Shown here: piece after piece, positions 32,970 through 41,430 of the stretch
How positions within the stretch are numbered: the stretch's first letter is position 1
How the letters are laid out: each line of letters begins with the position of its first letter
NCBI RefSeq assembly: GCF_018476525.1
Contig: NZ_JAHCST010000073.1
Span: forward strand, 1 to 45,571
DNA from: Acrocarpospora catenulata
Lineage (GTDB): Bacteria; Actinomycetota; Actinomycetes; Streptosporangiales; Streptosporangiaceae
Length of the DNA stretch: 45,571 nt
Direction of reading: 5' to 3'
The notes under the pieces: generated by a model
The model's database searches: none
Told to the model about the DNA's origin: nothing
Seen by the model: only the letters and a program-made list of their open reading frames with translations
Translations under genes and position numbers: made by a program

Positions 32970-34129
32970 GCAATCACCGGACGGACGCCCCGGCGTTCCA
33001 GGGAGCGGGCGATGATCAGACGCTGGATCTCGCTGGTGCCCTCCCAGATCCGGTCAACCCGGAGTTCGCGGAGGAAGCGTTCGGCGACGTTGGTGCGCAT
33101 GTACCCGCGCCCGCCGAAGGTCTGCACCGCGCGGTCGGCGCAGCGGTAGGCGGCCTCGCTGGCGAAGAGCTTGGCCAGCGAGGCCTTGGCGTGGACGACC
33201 TTGCGATCGGCGCCCGCGTCGGACAGCGCGGCCACCTCGTAGACCATCAGCCGGGCGGCGGCCGCGTCGGCCGCCGAGTCGGCCAGCGGGAAGGCGACCC
33301 CCTGGTGGTCGATCAGCCGGGCGCCGCCCTGCTCCCGGGTGGTCGCCCAGGCCACGGCCTCCTCCAGCAGGCGGCCCATCGCGGCCACACAGTGCACGGC
33401 GATGCCGAGCCGCTCCTCCACGAACCAGTTCTGCTGGAGCGCGTCGGCCGCGCCCAGGCCGCCGAACACGGCCTCCGGACCGACCCGCACCCCGGTCAGC
33501 CGGAGGGTGGGGTGGCCGTGCGGGAAGGTGTGGGTGAACAGAGGGCTGTCGGCGAACTCCAGGCCCTCGGCGTCGGCGTCCACGATGAACAGCGTCGGGC
33601 CGTGGCCTTCGACCTGGGCCACCACGATGTGCGCGGCGGCCACGTCGCCGCTGGTCACGAACCACTTCTCGCCGTCCAGGCGCCAGCCGTCGCCGTCCGG
33701 GACCGCCGTGGTGGTGATGCCGGAGGGGTCGGATCCGGCGTGTTCCTCGGTCACCGCGTACGAGATCCAGGCTTCGCCGCGCAGGGCGGGGCGCAGGTAC
33801 TTCTCGATCTGCTCGGGGGTGCCGGCGGCCAGCACGTTGTAGGCGTCGGGCACCCACCACCACAGGCCGTTGGTGTTCCGGCCGAACTGCTCGTGCACCA
33901 CCACGTAGTCGGTGGCCGACCAGCCCTGGCCGCCGTGCGCGGGGTCGTGCCTGCCGCCGTTCAGCCGGGCCGCCACCGCCGCCTTCATGATCGCCTCGAC
34001 GTCCTCGGCCGGGAGGCGGCCGCCCGCGCGTTCCGCGGCCTCCTCGCGCGGGATCAGCACCTGGTCCACGAACGCCTTGGCCCGCTCCCGCAACTCGCCC
34101 TGCTCGGCGGTCAACCGCACCAGCGACAT
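32966..34129 (-). CDS. Acyl-CoA dehydrogenase
   Basis: 387-aa FAD acyl-CoA dehydrogenase: N-terminal helical domain, middle beta-domain with AVTEEHAGSDPSGI and KWFVTSGDVAAAHIVVA, and C-terminal helical domain with GGRGYMRTNVAERFLREL and RIWEGTSEIQ, whose Glu is the likely catalytic base. It introduces a 2,3 double bond in an acyl-CoA and passes electrons to ETF. The ATG at 34129 has AAAGGGG upstream; the frame's extra nine codons would cover the operator and are rejected. Dyad 34145-34164 ends 16 bp before the start, as expected for repression. The acyl chain is unknown; with the synthetase gene it suggests that the pathway ends in an acyl-CoA. Confidence 0.93.
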   Translation of the reverse strand: MSLVRLTAEQGELRERAKAFVDQVLIPREEAAERAGGRLPAEDVEAIMKAAVAARLNGGRHDPAHGGQGWSATDYVVVHEQFGRNTNGLWWWVPDAYNVLAAGTPEQIEKYLRPALRGEAWISYAVTEEHAGSDPSGITTTAVPDGDGWRLDGEKWFVTSGDVAAAHIVVAQVEGHGPTLFIVDADAEGLEFADSPLFTHTFPHGHPTLRLTGVRVGPEAVFGGLGAADALQQNWFVEERLGIAVHCVAAMGRLLEEAVAWATTREQGGARLIDHQGVAFPLADSAADAAAARLMVYEVAALSDAGADRKVVHAKASLAKLFASEAAYRCADRAVQTFGGRGYMRTNVAERFLRELRVDRIWEGTSEIQRLIIARSLERRGVRPVIA

Positions 34130-34144
34130 GCCCCACCCCTTTAA

Positions 34145-34164
34145 CTGATTGGTCACCCAGTCAA
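34145..34164 (-). promoter_or_regulatory. Putative TetR operator 2
   Basis: On the minus strand TTGACTGGGTGACCAATCAG, an imperfect dyad close to those at 30006-30023 and 34907-34926. It lies 16 bp upstream of the acyl-CoA dehydrogenase ATG and 43 bp from the TetR stop codon. Confidence 0.8.
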
Positions 34165-34206
34165 ATAGGGGTGGACAAGTGTGTCAATAGCGGGCTTTCC
34201 CCAAGG

Positions 34207-34842
34207 TCAGGCCGGGAACGACTCGCGCGCGACGCCGACCTCGTGGCAGGCGGCGATCCTGGCGTGCTCCAGCAGGCGCTTGCGGGACATCGCCCCGGAG
34301 TGCAGCGTGTAGCGCACGACCAGCCCGTCCAGCATGCCGTCGAGGCGCTCGGCCGCGCCGTTCGGGTCGTCGCAGACGAACTCGCCCTTCTGCACGCCCT
34401 CGGAGATCACCTCGGCCAGGATCTCGATCCAGCCGCCCTCCAGTTCCAGGAGGATCTCCCGGACGTGCGGCTCCCGCACCCCTAAGGCCCAGGCGTCCAG
34501 CCAGAGGATCCAGCTCTGGTCGGAGCGGGAACTGGGGATGTAGTAGCGCAACACCCGGTCCAGCCGCTGGATGGCGGTCCCCGGGCCGGCGATGATCTCC
34601 CGCAGCCGTTTGACCTCGGTCTCCGAGGTGGCGCGCAACATCGCGGTGATCAGATCGTCCTTGGTGGCGAAGTGGTAATGGATCAAGCCACCGCTGACAT
34701 TGGTCGCCTTCGCGATATCCGCGACCCGAGTGCTGGCCAGCCCTCGTTCGAGCACGACACGCCGGGCGGCGTCCAGCAGTTCGGCCCGGCGCTGATCAGC
34801 CTGATCGGCCCGGCTACTCCGGGCGCCCTCCGCACTGCGCAC
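34207..34842 (-). CDS. TetR-family regulator, BetI-like
   Basis: 211-aa TetR repressor. The HTH lies at about residues 20-65 with RRAELLDAARRVVLERGLAS and the recognition region NVSGGLIHYHFATKDDLITA. The helical ligand domain resembles the BetI/TetR_C_6 group (YYIPSSRSDQSWILWLDAWA). BetI relatives answer choline or betaine, which would suit a quaternary-amine Rieske enzyme; the link is inference. The GTG start at 34840-34842 has no clear ribosome site. It is divergent from the synthetase gene and lies among the three dyads, so it is the obvious repressor for this local regulon and probably of itself. Confidence 0.92.
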   Translation of the reverse strand: MRSAEGARSSRADQADQRRAELLDAARRVVLERGLASTRVADIAKATNVSGGLIHYHFATKDDLITAMLRATSETEVKRLREIIAGPGTAIQRLDRVLRYYIPSSRSDQSWILWLDAWALGVREPHVREILLELEGGWIEILAEVISEGVQKGEFVCDDPNGAAERLDGMLDGLVVRYTLHSGAMSRKRLLEHARIAACHEVGVARESFPA

Positions 34843-34906
34843 ACCGGCAAGACTACCGCAGTACGGGGTCCGTTTCGGGGGGAGCAGACAACCCTACCCT
34901 TGACGG

Positions 34907-34926
34907 TTGACTGGTCAACCAACCAG
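34907..34926 (+). promoter_or_regulatory. Putative TetR operator 3
   Basis: TTGACTGGTCAACCAACCAG, with two overlapping dyads: GGTTGAC/GTCAACC (34905-34920) and ACTGGT/ACCAGT (34910-34927). It lies in the divergent region between the TetR gene and the acyl-CoA synthetase and ends 11 bp before the GTG at 34938. Confidence 0.8.
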
Positions 34927-34937
34927 TGTGGGAAAAT

Positions 34938-36956
34938 GTGAATCCGGCACGTCTGCTCGCACCCAGGTCCATCGCCGTGGTGGGCGCCTCCACCCGGCCC
35001 GGCTCGTACGGAAACCAGGCCGTGGCCAATCTGGTGGCGGCCGGATTCGCCGGACCGGTGTTCGGGGTGCATCCGACGGCGGCCGAGGTACACGGCGTGC
35101 CGTGCTTCCCGACGATCGCCGATCTGCCGCTCGCGCCGGACGCGCTGGTGATCGCCACCCCCGCCGCCACGGTGCCGGGACTGGTGGCCGAGGCGGGCGC
35201 GTACGGGTGCGGGGGCGCGGTGGTCCTGGCGGCGGGCTTCGCCGAGGTGGCCGGGGGGCGGGCGCTCCAGGACGAACTGGTGACGGCGGCCCGGCGGTAC
35301 GGCCTGCCGGTCTGCGGACCCAACGGGAACGGCATCGTCTCGGTGACGCACCGGGCGCCGCTCTGGGGGGACGCCTACACCCCGCGCCGTCCCGGGCCGG
35401 TGGCGCTGGTCTCGCAGAGTGGGAACGTGGCGGTGAACGCGCTGCTCAGCACCCGGGCGCTGGGGCTGCACACGGTGGTCTCCTGCGGGAACCAGGCGGT
35501 GCTGGACGCGGCCGACTACCTGTCGGCGCTGGCGGAGCTGGACGGCGTGCGGTCGGTGGCGCTCTACCTGGAGGACGAGGGCGACGGGGAGCGCCTGGCG
35601 GTGGCCCTGGCGGACTGCGCCGAGCAGGGCATCAGGGTCGCCGTGCTGAAGGCGGGGAGCAGCGTGCTGGGGGCCGCGGCCGCCGCCGCGCACACGGGAT
35701 CGGTGGCCGGGGACGCGCGGGTCTCGCGGGCGCTGGTCGAGGAGGCCGGGGGCGCCTGGGCGCGCAATCCGCACGAGCTGCTCGAACTGGCCAAGACCCT
35801 GGCGATCCGGCGGCCGTCCCGGGCGCCCGGCGTGCTGGTGGTGACCTGTTCCGGCGGGGACGCGGCCACGGCCGCCGACGAGGCCGAGCGGCTGGGGGTG
35901 CCGTTGCCGGCCCTCGCTCCGGGGACCGAGCGGGCGCTCGGTGGTGTGCTGCCCGCGACGGCGACGCCGGGGAATCCGCTGGACTACACCGCGGTGATCT
36001 TCGGCGAGGTGGAACGCACCGCGGAGCTGATCACTATCGCCGCCCAGGACGCCGCGGTCGGGCCGGTGCTGGTGTACTACGACCGGCCTGCCCGGATGTC
36101 GGAGGAGGCCGCCGAGAGCTGGGACGGGGCGCTCGACGGGATCATCCTGGCCGCCTCCCGCCTCGACCAGCCGGTTCTGGTCGCGTCGACCCTGCCCGAG
36201 CTGATGCCGGAGGCGACCGCGGAACAGCTGGCCGCGCACGGCGTCGTCCCGGTGGCGGGGCTTTCCGAAGGGCTGCTCTGCGCGGGGGCGCTCCTCGGTC
36301 CGGTCCCGGATCCCGTGCGGCTCAAGGACATCGCGGCGGCGGCCGGGCGTCTGGAGTCTGGGGGCTGGCTTGCCGAGCATCGGGCGAAGGAACTGCTCGC
36401 CGGGCGGGGAATCCCGGTTCCCCGGGGCCGGGTGGTCGCCGATCCCGAGGACGCGGTCCGCGCCGTCGGCGAATTCGGGGGAAATATCGCGATAAAGGCC
36501 AGTTCGGAGGGCATTCAGCATAAATCGCGGATTGGCGCTCTGGTGCTGGGCGCGGACGCCGACCAGGCGCGTGCCGCGTTTCCCCGGCTGCGCGCCTTCG
36601 GCGAGGTCCTGGCCGAGGAGATGGTGACCCCCGGCGTGGAGGTCCTGGTCGCCGTCCGTCGTGACGGGCTTGTTCCCGTGCTCGTCCTGGGCCTCGGCGG
36701 CGTCTGGGTCGAACTCCTGGACGATGTGGCCTTGATCCCGCTGCCCGCCGACGCCGCCAGGGTGAGCCGTGCCCTGTCGACGCTGAAGGCCCACCCTCTA
36801 CTCAAGTCCGGAAATATCGGGAAATTGGTTGAACTAGCGGTGGCGGTTGGGGAGCTGGCGATGGACGAGGGTCTGGGGCTGGTCGAGCTGAACCCGGTGT
36901 TCGTCCGGCCCGACGGCGTGGTCGCGGTCGACGCGGTGATCCGCCGGGGAACCTGA
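34938..36956 (+). CDS. ADP-forming acyl-CoA synthetase (acetate-CoA ligase type)
   Basis: 672-aa fused NDP-forming acyl-CoA synthetase. N-terminal CoA-binding Rossmann domain (PRSIAVVGASTRPGSYGN), succinyl-CoA ligase-like domains (VCGPNGNGIV, ALVSQSGNVAVNAL), the phosphohistidine motif AAHTGSVAGD (H252), and a C-terminal ATP-grasp domain (VAIKASSEGIQHKS-like region, MVTPGVEVLVAV, LVELNPVFV). It converts an acid plus CoA and ATP to acyl-CoA, ADP and phosphate, or runs in reverse. GTG at 34938 gives a family-like N-terminus with GGGA upstream; GTG at 34926 overlaps the operator. The stretch 36470-36540 is noticeably less GC-rich and uses rare codons. Substrate unknown; the shared operator ties it to the oxygenase and importer operons. 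Confidence 0.9.
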   Translation: MNPARLLAPRSIAVVGASTRPGSYGNQAVANLVAAGFAGPVFGVHPTAAEVHGVPCFPTIADLPLAPDALVIATPAATVPGLVAEAGAYGCGGAVVLAAGFAEVAGGRALQDELVTAARRYGLPVCGPNGNGIVSVTHRAPLWGDAYTPRRPGPVALVSQSGNVAVNALLSTRALGLHTVVSCGNQAVLDAADYLSALAELDGVRSVALYLEDEGDGERLAVALADCAEQGIRVAVLKAGSSVLGAAAAAAHTGSVAGDARVSRALVEEAGGAWARNPHELLELAKTLAIRRPSRAPGVLVVTCSGGDAATAADEAERLGVPLPALAPGTERALGGVLPATATPGNPLDYTAVIFGEVERTAELITIAAQDAAVGPVLVYYDRPARMSEEAAESWDGALDGIILAASRLDQPVLVASTLPELMPEATAEQLAAHGVVPVAGLSEGLLCAGALLGPVPDPVRLKDIAAAAGRLESGGWLAEHRAKELLAGRGIPVPRGRVVADPEDAVRAVGEFGGNIAIKASSEGIQHKSRIGALVLGADADQARAAFPRLRAFGEVLAEEMVTPGVEVLVAVRRDGLVPVLVLGLGGVWVELLDDVALIPLPADAARVSRALSTLKAHPLLKSGNIGKLVELAVAVGELAMDEGLGLVELNPVFVRPDGVVAVDAVIRRGT

Positions 36957-36981
36957 GCGCCCCCGCCGGTGTACCGAGGGC

Positions 36982-38199
36982 ATGAAGCGACGCGCATTCC
37001 TGGCACTCTGCGGCGGAATCACGCTGACGGGCGCCTGCGCGGGCCCCGACCGGCCCGCCGCGAGCCCCTCGCTGCCTCCCAAGAGCTCCCTGCTGTACGC
37101 CGAGACCCCCGGCGGCCTGTCGGTCATCGACTCCGCCACCGGCCTGCCCCTCGCCGCCGCCATGCTGGCCGACACCAACTGGAACCGGCTCTACACCCTC
37201 ACCGGCCGATCCCTGATCACCCTGGACGGCAAGGGCGGCGAGCTCACCCGTACACCCGTTCCGGGCGGGGCGGCCGTCCGCACGGTCTCTCCCTCGGGCC
37301 TGCGCGTGGTGCTGGCCGACCCCGCCCCGGCCGACCCGTACGGCGCCGGAGGCCGTACCACCACCCGCCTGGTCGTCGCCGACCCCACGGGCGCCCGCCC
37401 CGCCAGGACGTACAAGCTGGACGGGAACTACCAGCCGGACGCCTTCTCCACCGCCGACAGCCACCTCTTCCTGGTGGACTACCTCCCGGCCGGTCACCCG
37501 GAGGGCTACCGGGTGCGCGTGCTGGACCTCGCCACCGGCGCGGTCGGCCCGGTGCTGACCCGGCTGAAGCAGGCCGTCCCGGAAGGCGCGGAAGAGATCA
37601 TGCGCGGCGACGGGCGGCTGGGCGTGCCGTCCCCCGAGGGCGACCGGCTGTACACGCTCTACACCCACCAGCCCAACCACCTGCACACCCGCGACCTGGT
37701 GGCGGGCCGCTCCACCGGCGTGCACGCCTTCGTCCACGTCCTCAGCCTGACCGAACACTGGGCGTACTGCCTGGACCTGCCCGACCCCTTCGGCCACGGC
37801 CCGGCCGAAAGCCACGCCGTCGCCGTCAGCCCCTCCGGCCTGTACGTCTTCGACACCGCGAACGGCCAGGTCCTGCGCGCCCAGACCCCCGACCTGGAGG
37901 CGGTGTCCACGGCCGCCATCCCCAAGTCCGAGGGCCCCGCCCACGCCGCCGCCACCGACGACGCGATCTACCTCGCCGCCGGGACGAACGTCCTCACCCT
38001 CGACCCCCACACCCTCGCGGTCCGGCACACGACCCCGATCCCGGGGACACCGCGCGGCCTGACCGTGGACCGGGACGGCACCTTCTGGCTGGGCCTGTCC
38101 GGCGCCGCCGTCCACCTCGCCCCGTCGGACGGCGCCGAACTCGCCCGGGTGTCCATCCCCGGCCTGGTCGCCCTCCGGCACGCCAGGCTCATGTTGTGA
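36982..38199 (+). CDS. Lipoprotein with predicted beta-propeller fold
   Basis: 405-aa extracytoplasmic lipoprotein. MKRRAFLALCGGITLTGAC carries a twin-arginine-like start and lipobox with C19. The mature part has repeated strand patterns (SVIDSATGLPLAAAM, RLVVADPTGARPARTY, VRVLDLATGAVGPV, GLYVFDTANGQVLRA, NVLTLDPHTLAVRHTTPIPG) of the YVTN/seven-bladed propeller type. No enzymatic motif is recognised; binding or sensing at the cell surface is plausible. It begins 25 bp after the synthetase gene and overlaps the convergent GT39 gene by 11 bp at the end. Whether it shares the synthetase promoter is unclear. Confidence 0.8.
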   Translation: MKRRAFLALCGGITLTGACAGPDRPAASPSLPPKSSLLYAETPGGLSVIDSATGLPLAAAMLADTNWNRLYTLTGRSLITLDGKGGELTRTPVPGGAAVRTVSPSGLRVVLADPAPADPYGAGGRTTTRLVVADPTGARPARTYKLDGNYQPDAFSTADSHLFLVDYLPAGHPEGYRVRVLDLATGAVGPVLTRLKQAVPEGAEEIMRGDGRLGVPSPEGDRLYTLYTHQPNHLHTRDLVAGRSTGVHAFVHVLSLTEHWAYCLDLPDPFGHGPAESHAVAVSPSGLYVFDTANGQVLRAQTPDLEAVSTAAIPKSEGPAHAAATDDAIYLAAGTNVLTLDPHTLAVRHTTPIPGTPRGLTVDRDGTFWLGLSGAAVHLAPSDGAELARVSIPGLVALRHARLML

Positions 38200-40174
38200 C
38201 CACATCCGTGGCGGCCAGTTCGTAGAGGGTGGTGTTCTCGGTTGTGCCGCCGTATTCGGAGGCGTCGACGAGGGTTCCGTGCTCCCGCACCCAGGCGGTG
38301 ATCTCGGAGCTTCCGCCACGGTCTCCGTCGCCGACCATGATGTAGCGGAGTTGGCCGGAGGCCACGTACGACGCCAGCTTCTCGACGGTCATCGCCGGGT
38401 CGGAACCCGTGAAGCCGCCCATCGCGATCACCGGGCGTCCGGTCGAAAGAATCAGCGAGGACGCGCTCTGCGCGCTGCTCACCGCCACCAGCCAGGTCGC
38501 GCCTCCCTGGTTCCGCACCAGGTAGTCGGCCATCTCCGACGTCACCTGATCACGCCCGCCGCCAGGTCCACGCCCGAACCCGATATCGCCGCCCTCAGGG
38601 GGCATTCCGCCCAGGTGCCCCGATCCGCCAAGTTCGCCGGGTTCGCCGCGCATCCCAGGGAATCCGCCGCCGCCAGGCATGCCCATGCCACCGCGAGTGG
38701 CCGGCCCGGCCGTGGGGTTCGTCCCGTTCACCGCCGAACTGAGGGGCGTGACGGCGAACGCGGCGGGTGCGGCCAGGCCCGCCACGAGCGTGGCCACGAT
38801 CGACACGGCGGCCACCCTCCGCGCGCCGAACGCCCGCGCCGCGAGAGCGAGGACCGCCACCACGGTCGCCGCCGCCACCGCCCACCACAGCCAGGGCACG
38901 AAGTCAGGCGTACGGCGCAGGACCACGACCGCCCAGCCACCGGTCACCGCGACTCCCACCGGGAGCACCCACGCCCAGCCACGGGGCGCCCGCCACAGCA
39001 GGACCACGCCGATACCGGTCAGGGCGGCGACGGCGGGCGCCATGGCCGTCGTGTAGTACGGATGGAAGGTCCCGCTCGACAGGCTGAACACCGCGAAGTG
39101 CACGACCAGCCAGCCGCCCCAGAGCAGCAGCGCCGCCCGCACGGCCGGTCGCCGGAACGCGAGCCACAACCCGGCGATCAGGGCGATCCCCGCGAAGGGC
39201 AGCAGCCACGAGATCTGACCGGCCATGACCTCGTTGAACAGGCGCCCGATCCCCGCCTCGCCGCCGAAGGAGGCGCCGCCGCCCCGGCCGCCCCCGCCGC
39301 CGAAGATCCGGCCGAGCCCGTTGTACCCGACGACGAGATCCCAGACCGTGTTGTCCGTGCTGCCGCCGATGTACGGCCGCGACGCCGCCGGCCACAGATC
39401 CACGACCACCATCCACCACGCGCTGGACACCACCAGCGCGACCCCGGCGACCAGCAGCCGCCCGAACCTGCGCACCAGCGTGCCGGGCGCGGCGTACAGG
39501 TAGACCAGCGCGAACGCCGGAACCACCAGATACGCCTGGAGCATCTTGGTGTTGAACGCGAACCCGACCAGCACGGCCGAGATCACGATCGTCCGGAGCC
39601 TGCCGGTGCGGATCGCCTCCAGGCAGAACCAGGCCGCCAGCACCAGCAGCAGCGCCAGGATCGTGTCGGGGTTGTTGTCCCGGTTGATGGCCACGGTGAT
39701 CGGCGTCAGCGCCATCACCAGGGCGGCGATCAGCGCGGCGGCGTGCGCAGCCCTGCGGGGAGCCAGCGAACGCCGTACCGCGGAATGGACCAGGCCGACC
39801 GTGGCCACCCCCGCGACGGCCTGCGGCAGGAGCAGGCTCCACGTGCCGAAGCCGAAGATCCGCGCCGACAGGCCCATCACCCAGAGGGCGAACGGCGGCT
39901 TGTCCACCGTGATGAAGGAGCCCGCGTCGAGCGCGCCGAAGAAGAAGGCGTGCCAGCTGCGCGTTCCGGACAGCACGGCCGCCGAGTAGTACGCGTTGGC
40001 GTAGCCGCCCGCGCCCAGCGCCCAGGTGTAGAGAACCGCCGCCAGGCCGAGCACGCCCCACAGGGCGGGACGCGCCCACACCGGATCCCCCACCGCACCG
40101 AGGAAGGTCCGCGCCAGTGCTCCCCTGGCCCGATGGCCCGCCACGACGTGTTTCGGAGTCAGAGTGGCGGTCAT
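38189..40174 (-). CDS. GT39-family polyprenol-dependent membrane glycosyltransferase
   Basis: 661-aa ArnT/PMT-like enzyme with about 11-13 membrane helices. The conserved FITVDKPPFALWVMGLSA loop holds the catalytic aspartate (DKPP) used by GT-C glycosyltransferases that take sugars from polyprenyl phosphate. Two Gly-rich stretches stand out: GRIFGGGGGRGGGASFGGEA mid-protein and a ~45-residue Gly/Pro-rich linker before the soluble C-terminal domain (VAVSSAQSASSLILSTGRPV and after). The ATG at 40174 has GGAGGG 5 nt upstream and overlaps the stop of the GT2-GtrA gene by ATGA; the longer open frame is a shadow of that gene. The product should act outside the membrane on a cell-wall or protein acceptor, using the sugar-lipid made by its partner. 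Confidence 0.92.
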   Translation of the reverse strand: MTATLTPKHVVAGHRARGALARTFLGAVGDPVWARPALWGVLGLAAVLYTWALGAGGYANAYYSAAVLSGTRSWHAFFFGALDAGSFITVDKPPFALWVMGLSARIFGFGTWSLLLPQAVAGVATVGLVHSAVRRSLAPRRAAHAAALIAALVMALTPITVAINRDNNPDTILALLLVLAAWFCLEAIRTGRLRTIVISAVLVGFAFNTKMLQAYLVVPAFALVYLYAAPGTLVRRFGRLLVAGVALVVSSAWWMVVVDLWPAASRPYIGGSTDNTVWDLVVGYNGLGRIFGGGGGRGGGASFGGEAGIGRLFNEVMAGQISWLLPFAGIALIAGLWLAFRRPAVRAALLLWGGWLVVHFAVFSLSSGTFHPYYTTAMAPAVAALTGIGVVLLWRAPRGWAWVLPVGVAVTGGWAVVVLRRTPDFVPWLWWAVAAATVVAVLALAARAFGARRVAAVSIVATLVAGLAAPAAFAVTPLSSAVNGTNPTAGPATRGGMGMPGGGGFPGMRGEPGELGGSGHLGGMPPEGGDIGFGRGPGGGRDQVTSEMADYLVRNQGGATWLVAVSSAQSASSLILSTGRPVIAMGGFTGSDPAMTVEKLASYVASGQLRYIMVGDGDRGGSSEITAWVREHGTLVDASEYGGTTENTTLYELAATDVVTT

Positions 40175-41361
40175 CGGACCCTCCGGTTCGGGTGGAAGAC
40201 CCAGCCGCGCAGCAGCGCGAACCGCACCACGGTCGCCACCAGGTTGGCGCCGATCACCGTGACCAGTTCCACCAACCGGGACGCCGTGGCCGGCAGCGAC
40301 GCCAGGGCGGCCGTGGTGACCGCGAGCCCGACCGCGAACGCGATCAGCCCCTCCAACTGGTGCCGCACCATCCCCGCCCGGGCGCGGACCCCGAAGGTGA
40401 ACCGCCGGTTGGCCGCCGTGTTCGCGACCGCCGTGACCAGCAGCGCCAGAAAGTTGGCCGCCACCGAGGGCAGCGCGAGCCGGAAGCCGGAGTACAACAC
40501 CAGGTACGCCAGCGTGCTGACCAGTCCGACCACCACGAAGACCGGGATCTGCCGCGCCATGCCGCCACCCGGTCCCGTACGCCTGGCGGTGACCAGGTCG
40601 CCGCCGTCCGACAGCGTCACGCGGGCGACCCTGGCCAGGCCGCGCAGATCGTCCAGGGCGGTACGGACGATGTCGACCCGGCTGTCGGGGTCGTCCACCC
40701 AGTCGACGGGCACCTCGTGGATGCGCAGGCCGTGCCGCTCCGCCAGCAGGAGCAGCTCGGTGTCGAAGAACCATCCCTCGTCCTCGACGGCGGGCAGCAG
40801 CGCCTGGACGACCTCGGTGCGGGCGGCCTTGAACCCGCACTGGGCGTCGGAGAAGCGCGCCCCGAGGACCGCGCGGAGCAGCAGGTTGTAGGCGCGCGAG
40901 ACGAGTTCGCGTTTCGGGCCGCGCACCACGTTGGCCGCCGCCGACAGCCGGGTTCCGATGGCCAGGTCGCTGTGGCCGGACATGAGGGGCGCGATCAGCG
41001 GCAGGAAGGCGTCCAGGTCGGTGGACAGGTCCACGTCCATGTAGCTGACCACATCGGCGTCGCTCAGCGTCCAGACCCGGCGCAGGGCGCGGCCCCGTCC
41101 CTTCTCGGACAGGTGGATGGCCCGTACCCCGGGCAGTTCCCTGGCCAGGTCCTCCGCGATGGCCCAGGTGTCGTCCGTGCTGGCGTTGTCGGCGATGGTG
41201 ACGCGGAAGCCGTACGGGAAGTCGCGGGAGAGGTGGGCGTGCAGGCGCCGGATGCTGTCGGCCAGCACGCGCCGCTCGTTGTGGACCGGGACCACGATCT
41301 CGACGAGCCGGGTCCGGTTGGACGCTTCGGCCGGTGGCGGGAAAACCGTTGTTGTGCTCAT
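40171..41361 (-). CDS. GT2 glycosyltransferase fused to GtrA-like flippase domain
   Basis: 396-aa fusion. Residues ~18-250 form a GT2 dolichyl-phosphate-mannose-synthase-like domain (VEIVVPVHNERRVLADSI, DNASTDDTW, DVDLSTD as the metal/DXD site, GTRLS). Residues ~275-395 form a four-helix GtrA domain (FVVVGLVSTLAYLVLYSGFR onward), thought to help move the polyprenyl-phosphate sugar across the membrane. Together with the GT39 enzyme this makes a complete sugar charging, flipping and transfer module. ATG at 41361 chosen; TTG at 41370 possible. No good ribosome site; the start directly abuts the half-site GCCGTTCAAG. The two-component genes lie just upstream on the same strand. Confidence 0.9.
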   Translation of the reverse strand: MSTTTVFPPPAEASNRTRLVEIVVPVHNERRVLADSIRRLHAHLSRDFPYGFRVTIADNASTDDTWAIAEDLARELPGVRAIHLSEKGRGRALRRVWTLSDADVVSYMDVDLSTDLDAFLPLIAPLMSGHSDLAIGTRLSAAANVVRGPKRELVSRAYNLLLRAVLGARFSDAQCGFKAARTEVVQALLPAVEDEGWFFDTELLLLAERHGLRIHEVPVDWVDDPDSRVDIVRTALDDLRGLARVARVTLSDGGDLVTARRTGPGGGMARQIPVFVVVGLVSTLAYLVLYSGFRLALPSVAANFLALLVTAVANTAANRRFTFGVRARAGMVRHQLEGLIAFAVGLAVTTAALASLPATASRLVELVTVIGANLVATVVRFALLRGWVFHPNRRVR

Positions 41362-41406
41362 GCCGTTCAAGCTCGCGGACCGATCTTGAACGGCGCTGAG
41401 CCGTTC
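41362..41406 (-). promoter_or_regulatory. Three GAACGGC half-sites before the GT2-GtrA gene
   Basis: GCCGTTCAAG (41362-41371), its exact inverse CTTGAACGGC (41385-41394) and GCCGTTC (41400-41406) lie between the sensor kinase stop (41431) and the glycosyltransferase ATG. The first two make a perfect 10-bp inverted repeat with a 13-nt spacer; the second and third make a 7-bp inverted repeat with a 5-nt spacer that could also be a terminator hairpin. Confidence 0.55.
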
Positions 41407-41430
41407 GTTAAGACCGAATGAGAAGGCAGT

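Noticed and set aside
34130-34156. Nine-codon extension of the acyl-CoA dehydrogenase
   Set aside because: It crosses the operator; the ATG at 34129 has a good ribosome site.
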